From Candidozyma auris (lineage: Eukaryota > Ascomycota > Pichiomycetes > Serinales > Metschnikowiaceae), in assembly GCF_003013715.1 (NCBI RefSeq), contig NC_072812.1, positions 2,418,001-2,482,000 of the forward strand: a DNA stretch of 64,000 nucleotides. Direction: 5' to 3'. Shown in pieces: positions 12,613 through 21,905 of the stretch. The notes below the pieces were generated by a model, which saw only the letters and a list, made by a program, of their open reading frames with translations, searched no databases and was not told where the DNA came from. The stretch's first letter is position 1, and each line of letters begins with the position of its first letter. A program made the position numbers and the translations under genes.

Positions 12613-12645
12613 CACGTGGTCGTATGCGTGACCTAAAGTCACGTG
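12613..12645. promoter_or_regulatory. paired Cbf1-type E-boxes upstream of CYC3
   Basis: Two CACGTG palindromes (12613-12618 and 12640-12645) lie 27 bp apart and 66-98 bp upstream of the CYC3 ATG. In yeasts this word binds Cbf1 and related bHLH factors; in Candida, Cbf1 has been tied to respiratory and sulfur genes. Control of heme lyase expression is a reasonable inference. Confidence 0.5.
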
Positions 12646-12710
12646 CCGTTACCGACCGGCCTATCTCATCACATTGATTTACAACTTAACAACTACCTAC
12701 AACACTAGAA

Positions 12711-13496
12711 ATGGGATGGTTCTGGGCTGATTCGGCCAAAAGCAAACCTTCTTTGGGCCTTGCTGCGTGCCCTGTGAATCACGGGAAATCAGACGCTCCA
12801 GCAGCGTGCCCGGTCAACTACGGAAAGGGACCCAAGACCTCCGATGACGACGAGGTGCTTAACCCCATGAACAACATGCCCATGGCGATCTCTTCTGAGA
12901 GAGCTCCGGGACAGCGTATAGTTCTCTCCACAGAAAGAACCATATCGCTGATTCCAAGAGGCGAGTCTGCCGACCAAGGATTCTGGGAGTACCCTTCGCC
13001 GCAACAAATGCTTAATGCCATGCTCAAAAAGGGCAAAGGACAAGGAGTGCCTGAAGACGCCGTCGAGCTGATGGTGGAGGTTCACAATTTTTTGAACGAG
13101 GGAGCGTGGCAACAAATTTTACAATGGGAGCAGAAGTACACTGAACAGACCAAAATAGAGCCCAGATTGCTCCAGTTCACAGGGAAGCCCCACGACCTCA
13201 GCCCCAGGGCCCGGATGTATTTGGCTCTAGGTAAAGTTTTCCCCAACACTTTCAATACGCAGCCCCCATTCGACCGCCACGACTGGACGGTGCTCAGATC
13301 CAGAGGAAGAGACCAGGATTGGGATAAGGTGAGGTACATCATCGACTACTATAGTGCTCCAGACGACGAGGAGACGGGGATGCCGCTGTTCATGTTGGAC
13401 ACGCGTCCTGCGTTGGATTCGTTCCAAAACGCCCAGGACAGGTTTGTTCACTGGTGGGGTCCGTTGTGGAAACAGGCGATGGGGGATTTTGATTGA
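12711..13496 (+). CDS. CYC3: holocytochrome c synthase (cytochrome c heme lyase)
   Basis: Encodes a 261-residue intermembrane-space enzyme that attaches heme covalently to the two cysteines of apocytochrome c. The N-terminus MGWFWAD is the Cyc3 hallmark. It is followed by two Cys-Pro-Val heme-regulatory motifs ([16 protein letters not shown]). The catalytic region carries [25 protein letters not shown] and [12 protein letters not shown], whose His belongs to the heme-handling domain, and ends with [12 protein letters not shown] and DTRPALDS. Two CTG codons (codon 80 at 12948 and codon 120 at 13068) sit where yeast Cyc3 has serine (TISSIP and AVESMV), supporting the alternative code. The start is fixed by the MGWFWAD motif. 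Paired E-boxes lie just upstream. It converges on the PPR-like gene. Confidence 0.96.
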   Translation: MGWFWADSAKSKPSLGLAACPVNHGKSDAPAACPVNYGKGPKTSDDDEVLNPMNNMPMAISSERAPGQRIVLSTERTISLIPRGESADQGFWEYPSPQQMLNAMLKKGKGQGVPEDAVELMVEVHNFLNEGAWQQILQWEQKYTEQTKIEPRLLQFTGKPHDLSPRARMYLALGKVFPNTFNTQPPFDRHDWTVLRSRGRDQDWDKVRYIIDYYSAPDDEETGMPLFMLDTRPALDSFQNAQDRFVHWWGPLWKQAMGDFD

Positions 13497-13832
13497 GTCG
13501 AGCAGTCATGATGATTACGAAATTGAAGTGAGACCATATGAGACTGAAACGGCCACAAGTTGCATAGGGCGCGTAGCAGCCTGTTGATTGAATATCACGA
13601 GGAATCTGGTAAGTTTGAGATTCTCTCTTAATTGCCTTAGTCAGTGGTTAGTTCTCAGCTACGATTTTTGGCTCTGCTTCAGCGAAGATTGGCCCTGTTT
13701 GAGTGGATTTGTATAGACTGTGCCGTTGGGGCACCTTTCTTGTATTTATAAGCTTTGTTCATTTCGTCACCTCCCACTCAAGCGAGAAGCTTGACGTCAA
13801 GCTCTTAACTCTCTTGGTTCTATTTACACTAT
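13497..13832. other. convergent intergenic region CYC3 / PPR-like gene
   Basis: This 336-bp stretch separates two convergent stop codons. It must hold both transcript ends. A TTTATAAGC element lies near 13744. Nothing else is recognised. Confidence 0.5.
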
Positions 13833-15992
13833 TTACACCTTAAGCTTTGCAGCCAACGCAGGGTCCACTTGGAAGTCGTTCTTCAACGAGTTCACCATCT
13901 CAGGTAACTGGTTACCATAGTCCTTCAAGTCGGCTTTGGCAAGCTCGTCGAGCGCCCATTGAGTCTTCTCCTTAAGTCCGTTTCTGATGAAATGCGTCAT
14001 CATGAAGTAGAACGTGAAGTAGTTCGGCTGCACGCCAAAAGCCTTTTGCTGCTTGAACTTGTTGAAGTACTTGACAACTAGATCTACGTCATGTCTCAAG
14101 AGCCCTCGGATCATCAAGTTCCACATTCTAGCGTCGTTTCTGATCTGGTTGATGTGGAAATCGAAAAGCGTCTCAGCATTGTATACGGACCCAAACGACA
14201 ACTCGGCGCCAATCATGGTGGTGGACATGGCCGGAGAAAACTTGAATCTGGGTTGCTCAGCCGTGAAGTGCTTGTAAACGGTTCTTGCGGCCTCCAAGTT
14301 GGTGCCAGTCCTGGTCAAGGTGTCAATGATGGTGTTGACAGTGCCCTGGGTGAATTGGAAATTTTTGTTGGTCAACTTGCTCAACACAAACACAATGTCG
14401 GGCACCTGGCCACGCGAGGTGATGAGTTTGAAGTAGTAGTCAATGGCCGTGGTGATGGTGGCAACGTCCTCGGGGATTTTCTTTGCCCTCATGAACTCGA
14501 GCAACTTCTCTGCTTCCTCAAAGTTCCGCTTCTTTGTGTAGTAAGAGAAGAAGGAGTTCATGGTGTATGTGTAAGGCACGAAGGAAGGGTCCTTGGACAA
14601 GTATTCTTGGAGCTTGGCTTCGGCCTCAGCAACTCTGTTGTTCATCACGAGGCCAATCAAAATGTTATTCTTGGTAGCATCGATGGTTGTGAACCTCGAG
14701 TATTCCTTCATCAACTCATCCACACGCTCGAAGTTATTGATGTTGGCAAAACATCCAACCACATACGCCAAAGTTCTAGCCGTCATCTTTTGGCCCGATG
14801 CAAGCATAGCTTTCAACGTAGCATCGGCCGTGGTGCCCACCTCCTTGCGTTCCTTTTCCGTCATGGGCTTTAGTCTGTTTGGATGGCCCAATGCTTTGAA
14901 CACAAGATCAAAGGTGTTGATGCTGGGTTTCTTGATTCCTCCCGAGAGCATGCTTCTGAAGATATCAAAAACCCTATCGTAGCGGCCGACCTCGATGAAG
15001 CCAAGCATAAGACGGTTTAACGTTGCCTCGGTGATAGCCTTATCGTTTCTGCTCGATGCAGACACCATATCCTCGTATAAGGTTTCAAGGATACTTGCAT
15101 TGACTGCCGCCACCGCTCTTTCGATTTGCTGCACAACATATTTCCCGTTAGGGTCCATGGCTTCAGCCTTCATGGAAGCATGGGCCCGCTCAAACCTGGG
15201 AAACTGCTTCATGAGCTCGTTGGCGCCCAATTTTCTCAAAGTGTCCTTGACATAGTGCACCAATGGAAGCTCTTCTGCGCCAAGAAGCTTGAGGGCGTTC
15301 TCAGCCGAAGGTTCGACGCCTCCGTTGACACAAGACATGACGAAGGCAAAGTAGGCCAAGTTGCGAGGCGCCAGCCACAGGTAGCCCTTCTGCTTGTATA
15401 CGTCGAGCTCAGCATCGACATAAACCGAAGGCATTTCGTCCATGGCTGCTTTCTTGTACTCAAAGTACTTAAGCCAGAGCTGCAATATTGCCGGATAGCT
15501 TTCAGTACCTTCCTTCTTGATCACCTGCTTTGCTAGCTGCAAAAAGTTGGCTCCATGAGCCAATCTGTACTGAATCAACATATCCAACACATCCTCCTCG
15601 GAACGGCCACCCAAATTGGCGTTTTCCAGCGCCGCCTTCTCCATAATCAACGCCACGCTCGACTGGAAAGCTGCGTAGAGCTGTTTGTCTCTGATTCCTT
15701 CTGCTTTTTGCACCTCTCTGAGGTAAGAGGCACCCTCCTCCAAAATGTCGATTGCCTCGGCCAACTCCAGCGGTAGCGCTGCCTCAGCCGACATTTGCAC
15801 CTGTTTCGAGATGTCCTTGAGTTTCCGGTTCATAGGCGGCCTGTTGAACTTGGGTTTGGCTGTTTCTGTGGTGGACTGAAGCCTAGCTTGGCTCACAGGG
15901 TATATAAATGCTGGGGACGCCACGATTCTCCTCAAAACGAGAGGCGGAAGCAGAGCACGTGCGCTTCGTGCTAGGGCCCTGGCAGGAAACAT
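13833..15992 (-). CDS. mitochondrial pentatricopeptide-repeat-like protein
   Basis: Encodes a 719-residue protein, predicted to be mitochondrial and helical-repeat in nature. The N-terminus (MFPARALARSARALLPPLVL) is rich in Arg, Ala and Leu and has no acidic residues, a classical matrix presequence. The body is a chain of paired helices typical of PPR/TPR proteins: AITEATLNRLMLGFIEVGRYDRVFDIF, then NNFERVDELMKEYS, VAEAEAKLQEYLSK, KRNFEEAEKLLEFM and EAARTVYKHF. PPR proteins bind organellar RNA and act in mitochondrial RNA stability or translation. The degenerate repeats do not let me assign a specific yeast orthologue; Msc6-like or Ccm1-like proteins are candidates. The ATG at 15992 is the first in frame and opens the presequence. 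Confidence 0.75.
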   Translation of the reverse strand: MFPARALARSARALLPPLVLRRIVASPAFIYPVSQARLQSTTETAKPKFNRPPMNRKLKDISKQVQMSAEAALPLELAEAIDILEEGASYLREVQKAEGIRDKQLYAAFQSSVALIMEKAALENANLGGRSEEDVLDMLIQYRLAHGANFLQLAKQVIKKEGTESYPAILQLWLKYFEYKKAAMDEMPSVYVDAELDVYKQKGYLWLAPRNLAYFAFVMSCVNGGVEPSAENALKLLGAEELPLVHYVKDTLRKLGANELMKQFPRFERAHASMKAEAMDPNGKYVVQQIERAVAAVNASILETLYEDMVSASSRNDKAITEATLNRLMLGFIEVGRYDRVFDIFRSMLSGGIKKPSINTFDLVFKALGHPNRLKPMTEKERKEVGTTADATLKAMLASGQKMTARTLAYVVGCFANINNFERVDELMKEYSRFTTIDATKNNILIGLVMNNRVAEAEAKLQEYLSKDPSFVPYTYTMNSFFSYYTKKRNFEEAEKLLEFMRAKKIPEDVATITTAIDYYFKLITSRGQVPDIVFVLSKLTNKNFQFTQGTVNTIIDTLTRTGTNLEAARTVYKHFTAEQPRFKFSPAMSTTMIGAELSFGSVYNAETLFDFHINQIRNDARMWNLMIRGLLRHDVDLVVKYFNKFKQQKAFGVQPNYFTFYFMMTHFIRNGLKEKTQWALDELAKADLKDYGNQLPEMVNSLKNDFQVDPALAAKLKV

Positions 15993-17044
15993 GGTGAGTT
16001 CTCTTTGTGGAGCTCCTGGGGGGGTCTTGAAGTTGGTGGGGGGTCCAGAGATGGGTGAAAATTGTCAAAGTGCGCCCTGCACTCAAGAGGAGGGTTGAGT
16101 TGGGAGAGGAAGAGAGGATGGGTAGTGAAGTGGGAGTTGTGGAAAAATTTGTGGATTTCTCGAGGATTTCGGGTGCTATAAACGTTGTGAAGTCATTTTT
16201 GGTTGATGGCCATGTTGTGTTCACAATATGTTGTGGAGTAGCTGTGGGTAGACAAGAGTGAGAATGGGAAGGGTCTCTTCAGATTGATAGTTCCACTTCG
16301 GGATCTTGTCCTCCTTCTCTTTTATTTTTTTTTTTTCGTTAATTCCTCCAAAGCACAATAGAGCTATATGATGCTTCCATCAAATCCCAGATTAGAGTTA
16401 TTTGATTCTGTTCTCTCATTGTGACTTGCCTATGACTGCGGCTGCAAGCGATTTCACAAAAATTGAATCGGTGCTGGAAGACCCATGCCTCGTAATCTGC
16501 CTCAGTGAATTCTATTGTTTGACTTATTTTTCTATTGGGCTTGTCCTCCTGGAATTCATTCTAGGTTTTAGGCGATTGGGTGCAAAATGGGTTGGAATTC
16601 GCAAATTCTAAGAGATCTCAGAACCGAAAAACGAAAGCCAAACATTACGCTGAACAATAATTTTAAACAGTGAAGATAGAATCAAAGAGATTTGTTCACG
16701 CGAGAAGACATTCTGAGAGACATTAAGTGAAAATCATTACAAATCAATACTTGGCTCGTGTGGCTTCATTTTTCCAAGGTACTGAACACTTCATTGGAAA
16801 GTATTAGCACTCAAACTGTAGTACCACCGAAGCAAACTAAGAAATAAAGCAGAGAGTTACTGAAATGAATAGAATTTTTCGTTGACATATGTGAGGTTTG
16901 TTGCCTAGTGACTATCTGGCCAGAGACAACGACAAGAATTTTCAGAAGAGAATCAGCTTAAGTATACAGATCAGCTCATAGTAACTGCATGAACACAAGG
17001 TTTGCTAAATTGTTACTGTGTTTTAGATCCATTGAAATCTTGAA

Positions 17045-17190
17045 TGTTAGTACACGTCTTAGTATAGAGTGGCACTTCAGCTGTGTTTAACTAGTTGGTT
17101 TCATATAACAAAAATAAAGTCAAAGAGCTGGGTTTAAGCGTAGTCCTACTGGACAAGGATCATCAGTAGTGCGAGCAATTGAAGACATAC
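17045..17190. repeat. eroded direct repeat, copy A (possible LTR relic)
   Basis: Begins TGTTAGTA. The best-conserved part is at 17125-17170: GAGCTGGGTT, then TGGACAAG and ATCATCAGT. The same order occurs in copy B, 668 bp downstream. TG at the left edge and the nearby tRNA gene fit an LTR relic. Ends are approximate. Confidence 0.45.
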
Positions 17191-17712
17191 GTTCGTGGAT
17201 GGGTAAGAAGAGAGGATGTAGTGTGAAAAATTATCCAGAATGAAAACTCCATCGCAAGTGTAGTGGATGCTTTGTGTGCAGGACAAGGTATCCAAAGCAT
17301 AGTCGAAGAAACATGACAGTGAAGCCTTTTGTCAAACTTAGTCGAAAGGTAAATGCAAGAGAAGTGAGCCTGAAGCAGGATTTTGAAGGTGATTTGGAAA
17401 GGTGTAAATCTTGATGTAAGACTGTGACAAGCTAAAACAAGAGCCTAGCATTTATAGACTCCAGTCTTCGAAGCCACACTTTCTTGAGTGCCGCTGTGCA
17501 AGAACTTGATCATCACAAGTACTTATTAGTCAAGTCCACTACCAGAGTGTCATCCATGAAGCTTATCTTGTTGCTGAGGTTGAGAGATTGAAAGAAGGGC
17601 AACTGCAACACAGTTCAGTTCAAAAGCAGCAGTATTAGTACTAGAGATGACAATAATTGAGATGAGGCCGAAAAGACCCAAACAGATTGCAGAAATAATT
17701 CAACCACTTCAT

Positions 17713-17845
17713 GTTAGTATAATCCTCAAGATGATGCCTCAGCAACTTTAGTTCTTATCACAAACAAAAATATCAAATGAGCTGGGTTAATAGCAGTCCA
17801 TCTGGACAAGTATCATCAGTGTGGCAATGCGAGGGCACATACATT
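17713..17845. repeat. eroded direct repeat, copy B (possible LTR relic)
   Basis: Begins TGTTAGTATAATC and keeps GAGCTGGGTT, CTGGACAAG and TATCATCAGTG in the same order as copy A, with substitutions and small gaps. The DNA between the copies has no reading frame resembling Gag or Pol. Ends are approximate. Confidence 0.45.
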
Positions 17846-18644
17846 TTGAAAAGAAAAGGTGGTTTAACTTTTCGTTAAGGATTTTTCATCCTCGATGTCT
17901 ATATAGGCATGGTGCACGGGTCCGAGTCCTGACACTGCTCAAACCTTAGGGTTGTTACTATTATTCTTATATTTTCTTTATGACGTTTGAACAAGAAAAA
18001 GCACCTTCTTTAAACGATCAAAATGCACAATTACCTCTTATCGACAAAGGACCCCTAGTTTTACAAGAGACCTAGTGTTAGCAGGAATTGCGAAGTGCCT
18101 CTCCTGAAAAGCTCTCTGAATGTCTAAAATTTATTGTCATCGGCCCATTGACCTAATTGATTGTGTATCATTACACGAGACAGAAAGTAAGAATTTGACC
18201 AATTTTAGGACCATACTGTGCGATGATGTACAATACCTAGTCAAACTGTTGATTGGACCCTCTTCCTGTGCAGTGTTATCACATGAGAAACTCGTGACAC
18301 GTACTCACATTCAAGCCCGAGTATCTTTGTACAGTACACTTCAGACGTCCACTATAAAAAAGGCTAAAATCCTCTTCCTGGACACTAGTAAAATCTTTCC
18401 TCCATGTTTATAGGGAATTCAATGCTTATATGCTATACAGCAATACTTGAAAGCTAACAATGAAGCTAAAAGATCGTTGTTTTCCGTATTCGGGTCAAAT
18501 CGGGAGAAAGCTCGAACTTGGGGCTACACAGAAAAACATAATCGAAAGCAAAGGATATCATACTAGCAATGCTCAATAGCACAGTATTTTAAGTTTCAGT
18601 TTGCTACTTATATTAAAAGGGCTCACATTTTTCCCCATCGAAGT

Positions 18645-18718
18645 GGTTTCGTGGTCTAGTTGGTTATGGCATCTGCTTAACACGCAGAACGTCCCCAGTT
18701 CGATCCTGGGCGAAATCA
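18645..18718 (+). tRNA. tRNA-Val (AAC)
   Basis: A 74-nt cloverleaf with no intron. Acceptor arm GGTTTCG pairs with CGAAATC before the discriminator A. The A box spans TGGTCTAGTTGG and the B box GTTCGATCC. The anticodon arm TCTGC-TTAACAC-GCAGA places anticodon AAC at 18679-18681. It is nearly identical to the yeast valine tRNA(AAC). A six-T Pol III terminator follows directly. It is the sole Pol III gene I can find in the window. Confidence 0.98.
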
Positions 18719-18721
18719 TTC

Positions 18722-18727
18722 TTTTTT
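18722..18727 (+). terminator. Pol III terminator of tRNA-Val
   Basis: A run of six T begins three bases after the mature 3' end of the tRNA. This is the standard RNA polymerase III stop signal. Confidence 0.9.
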
Positions 18728-18780
18728 AACTTTTTGCCGTTTCCAAGGAAAACTAAACTCGCTTTCTTCACCACAAATTT

Positions 18781-19482
18781 ATGAATGATCCTAACAACAA
18801 ATACAACGATAAGCAAGCGCCTGCGTTCTTCAACTACCACGAGTTCCTCGTGCCCCACGAAGCTGTCTCAGCGTCAACTCTAGCATCTCAAGTATCACCT
18901 TCTGAAAAAGAGCAACCCCATGAGTTGTCCCTTGTGGTGAATCATTTTCCCAACGTCTACGCTCCAATTGAATCAACCTTGTATAAAGACACACGAATTG
19001 TAAGAATTCCTCGGGCATTCCACGAGAAGGACTACTCCTACATGATCCCACAGTTCTCTCTCTACACTCCTGGTGAAGAACCAGCAGCAGTGCTTGGACA
19101 GCCTACTTTAGGAAGTTTTGATTGGCAAGTGTTCAGCACAGTCTCAAAAACGCCATTGGTGCCACTGCTTCTTTCAGCTCTGGAGGTGGAAGATATAGTG
19201 AAGAGGGTGAATGCGTTTCTAGCAGATGCCTTCTCCTTGAATTCAAAGTGGACATGGGTAGACAACATGCTTGACTTCTTGACAGGCACTCTCTATTCAA
19301 GAGTTTGGGGGTGGCTAGTTCTGGAGCCTTTTACGAAGAGACAAGTACAGAAGTTGGATGAGTATGTGGAGCATTTGAACGAAACCTTCTTGAGCAAAAG
19401 GCATCCTCTATTGCGTCTTATAGCGCCGAGAGAGAGTGGATTTCTACTGTTGGATTTTCAGATTCCAAAACCATCGGATTGA
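18781..19482 (+). CDS. ERF4: Erf4/Shr5-family subunit of Ras palmitoyltransferase
   Basis: Encodes a 233-residue protein of the Golgin A7/ERF4 family. Erf4 partners the DHHC enzyme Erf2 at the ER membrane and stabilises it for palmitoylation of Ras proteins. The family core begins near residue 55 with NHFPNVYAPIES, followed by DTRIVRIPRAFHE, the most diagnostic motif. A conserved helical region with VEDIVKRVNAFL and the hydrophobic WGWLVLEPF segment follow. Length matches yeast Erf4 (about 237). The start at 18781 is only 63 bp past the tRNA gene, so its promoter must overlap or lie upstream of the tRNA. A short hydrophobic stretch near 165-180 may dip into the membrane. Confidence 0.85.
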   Translation: MNDPNNKYNDKQAPAFFNYHEFLVPHEAVSASTLASQVSPSEKEQPHELSLVVNHFPNVYAPIESTLYKDTRIVRIPRAFHEKDYSYMIPQFSLYTPGEEPAAVLGQPTLGSFDWQVFSTVSKTPLVPLLLSALEVEDIVKRVNAFLADAFSLNSKWTWVDNMLDFLTGTLYSRVWGWLVLEPFTKRQVQKLDEYVEHLNETFLSKRHPLLRLIAPRESGFLLLDFQIPKPSD

Positions 19483-20023
19483 AAAGCAAGCATCGGCAAG
19501 TTTAGGTAGATGACCAGCAGGCTGGACTCTACTGAAGGAAGCATTGGGTAGAAGAAGTACACGGGACAGACATGTGGGGACCATTAAAGCCAATGGTCTC
19601 AAGTGTGAGACTAGCATTTCAAGGCACCACTATCCTAGCATCTTTTGGCCAAAACAAGGAGCCCTAGCTAAGGCATCCTTTGGTGCGGCTATAAATTGTG
19701 TTACGCATTCAAGGGCTTACGGTCATTCTGGAAATAGATATCTCTATCGATCCTTGGTAAAAGACATGTTTGTAGACTCTTCCCAGGACACACATAACGC
19801 TAATTTGCAACCATTTCCAGTGTACGCCAATTCCACCTTAGTGTCCCCGAATTACTATAAAATTCACCCCAGTGTGTTATTTAATCTCTAAGATACAGAA
19901 TAGTACCGTTTTTCAAACTGGAGGTCTCATTTTTTCCATGTGCTACTGCCTCTCTTCCTCCACACTATATCACCACCCATCGGGCATCGCGAAATCTACA
20001 TGTTCAGATATCTCCCACGCAAC
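19483..20023. other. intergenic region ERF4-PUS4
   Basis: About 540 bp between two genes on the same strand. A 115-codon open frame (19544-19891) begins with a non-ATG codon and has no family resemblance; I regard it as chance. The last 100 bases are pyrimidine-rich, as in many yeast promoters. Confidence 0.5.
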
Positions 20024-21259
20024 ATGAATGGAATATTTGCAGTGGACAAGCCTGTGGGCGTGACGTCATACGAAGTGGTGAAAAACCTCGGCAAACTCTT
20101 TGACAAGCTGGACGTTTTCGCCCACGACTTGGCCCAGGCGAAGAAATTGAAGTATGAGCAGCTCAAGGCAGGAACCAAATGGAAAGAGCACAAGATCCAG
20201 AACAGAGTCAACAGAATCGGCACAAAATTGGGCCACGGCGGCACTTTGGATCCATTGGCGCTGGGAGTGCTTATTATTGGCGTTGGAACAGGCACAAAGC
20301 AGTTGAACCACTACTTGGACGAGTGCACGAAGACATATGAGGCTAAGGCGATGTTAGGCCAGTCTACTACTACAGGAGACCTGGAAGGAGAGGTTTTGAC
20401 GAGAACAGAAACTGAGCATGTGACGTTGGAGATGTTGAAGCAGGCAGCAAAGAAGTTCACAGGAAAGGGCAAACAAACTCCTCCATTATTTTCAGCATTG
20501 AAGGTTGACGGAATGCCTCTTTATGAGTATGCCAGAAAGGGGCTCCCACTCCCGAGAGCGATCAAAGCTCGAGATGTGGTGATACATGAGTTTGTCATTC
20601 ACGACGAGTTTGGCGTCGATCTGCTGTTTGAGCCGAGGAAGTTGGAAACTGACTCTGATGGGAAGACGCTAGCAAGCATGCTAGCGCTGAACCTGACGCT
20701 CAATGACTCTGAGTTGGTGTTCTCGGAAGAGTTCATGAGCAACGAGGGCGTGCCTGAGTCGGAGAAGGTGACCAAGATCAAGCCCAGAATGCTAGCTGAA
20801 GACGCTCCTCCGAGGGATCAATTGCCTGTTTTTGGCGCCACAGCAACAGTGGGCTCAGGCACGTACATTCGAAGTTTACTCAGCGATTTGGGCAGGGCTG
20901 TGGAGTCGTCTGCTCATATGGTTGCGTTGAAGAGAACGAAGCAGGCAGATTGGGAGGTTGGCGTGAACACATTCAAATTGAGTGATTTCATGGAGAGAGA
21001 CGAGAGAATCTGGGGACCGGTTTTGAAGATTGTGTTGGAGAACGGACCGAAAGTGAATGTCGAAGAGGAGTTTAAGAAGGTGGAGGAGAAGTTTGGCCCC
21101 TTGATCGAGGCCGAGCGAAAGGCCAAGGAGGAGGCACAGGTAAGGGAAGCTAATGACCAAGTCACTGAAGATACAGAAAAGGAAGGTAAACCTGAAGATG
21201 GCGAGGCGTCGGAGGAGAGCGTTGAAGAGCACACGCTGAAGAAGCAGAGAGTCGACTGA
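20024..21259 (+). CDS. PUS4: tRNA pseudouridine-55 synthase
   Basis: Encodes a 411-residue TruB-family enzyme that converts uridine 55 of tRNAs to pseudouridine in nucleus and mitochondria. The start is set at 20024 because MNGIFAVDKPVGVTS is the exact beginning of Pus4; the frame stays open 28 codons further upstream. The catalytic motif GHGGTLDPLAxGVL places the nucleophile Asp76. The x is a CTG codon (codon 80, 20261-20263) where relatives have serine. Other conserved blocks are TKTYEAKAMLGQSTTTGDLEGE, QTPPLFSALKVDG, YARKGLPLPR and GSGTYIRSLLSDLGRA. The C-terminal 60 residues are acidic and Glu/Lys-rich, as in the yeast protein. Confidence 0.97.
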   Translation: MNGIFAVDKPVGVTSYEVVKNLGKLFDKLDVFAHDLAQAKKLKYEQLKAGTKWKEHKIQNRVNRIGTKLGHGGTLDPLALGVLIIGVGTGTKQLNHYLDECTKTYEAKAMLGQSTTTGDLEGEVLTRTETEHVTLEMLKQAAKKFTGKGKQTPPLFSALKVDGMPLYEYARKGLPLPRAIKARDVVIHEFVIHDEFGVDLLFEPRKLETDSDGKTLASMLALNLTLNDSELVFSEEFMSNEGVPESEKVTKIKPRMLAEDAPPRDQLPVFGATATVGSGTYIRSLLSDLGRAVESSAHMVALKRTKQADWEVGVNTFKLSDFMERDERIWGPVLKIVLENGPKVNVEEEFKKVEEKFGPLIEAERKAKEEAQVREANDQVTEDTEKEGKPEDGEASEESVEEHTLKKQRVD

Positions 21260-21905
21260 TTCAGGCAAGATTAAATTGTAAATAGAAGAAAGGACACGAA
21301 AGCAAAAGCTCTAGATGGTCCTTGATTTTGATCTTAAAATAAGTGGGTTTAGCATATAAGTTACGCTAATTGCGTGCAATCATTTCACATACTCCAAGTA
21401 TTTCGTAAGCATTCGACCCTTGTACTTAGACACTATTTTGAAAGTGTTGAGGCCCGTGGTCGCTTAATTTTAGAAGACGTAGGCAAATAGTGATCTTGAC
21501 ATGAAGTAGTAGCAATATCAGGCCGTTGCAGTCATCTGTCGAAATAAAACCACCACAAAGCTAAAACGAAACACGACTAGGATTCTAGAGATGCAAAGTT
21601 TCAACTTCACTACCTAAACGAAAGAGAATCAAATCTCGGTAGACACATTGAACTTGCTTGTATTACAACTCATCTCCTCCAGCTCTCATTCCTCTCTTTT
21701 CGCAACCATTTCCATTACCCAATATATGGGTACCTTCGGCCCCATTGACCCTTATCAAAGGCACTAGAAATTAACAATAGCCATTTCTGTCTCATCTAGC
21801 TTTGGATGTCCAAAAGTGTCATTCTTTTTGTCTTCTTCACCTCCCCCACCCCCACCCCCACACTCTCACATCTCATCTCACTTTTCAATTCACCTACCAA
21901 CTATC
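21260..21905. other. intergenic region PUS4 / presequence protein gene
   Basis: 645 bp between two genes on the same strand. The last 80 bases are C- and T-rich (CCTCCCCCACCCCCACC near 21840). No gene or RNA is recognised. Confidence 0.5.

Larger units (their letters stand above)
4560..12710. other. 8.1 kb stretch without a recognisable gene
   Basis: No open frame here resembles a known family. The longest unexplained runs are 8198-8605 (+, 135 codons), a minus-strand run of about 100 codons ending at 5011 that begins with GTG rather than ATG, and a minus-strand run of about 69 codons without ATG ending at 11467. They may be relics or chance. A pyrimidine-rich tract lies at 7960-8050. The region is rich in CCCTCGG words (for example 7143, 10723, 12451), AAATGTCG words (6879, 8288, 9781, 10034, 11530), CACGTG sites (7013, 9866) and one X-box-like site (7611). 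I see no tRNA. Confidence 0.5.
15993..18644. other. AT-rich, gene-free trough beside a tRNA gene
   Basis: These 2.65 kb hold no convincing open frame; the longest (18120-18413, 97 codons) has no recognisable features. Base composition falls to about 37-40% GC in the lines I counted, clearly below the flanking genes. A T-tract lies at 16319-16336. An eroded direct repeat (17045-17190 and 17713-17845) resembles decayed long terminal repeats. The trough ends at tRNA-Val. Gene-free, GC-poor troughs of a few kilobases are what point centromeres look like in Clavispora-type yeasts, but nothing here proves that role. Confidence 0.5.

Noticed and set aside
14091..14873. 260-codon plus-strand frame opposite the PPR-like gene
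   Set aside because: Shadow; His/Val-rich translation typical of antisense of helical repeat genes.
17900..17950. B-box-like GGTCCGAGTCC in the AT-rich trough
   Set aside because: No partner A box or cloverleaf could be drawn upstream; probably chance or a very old relic.
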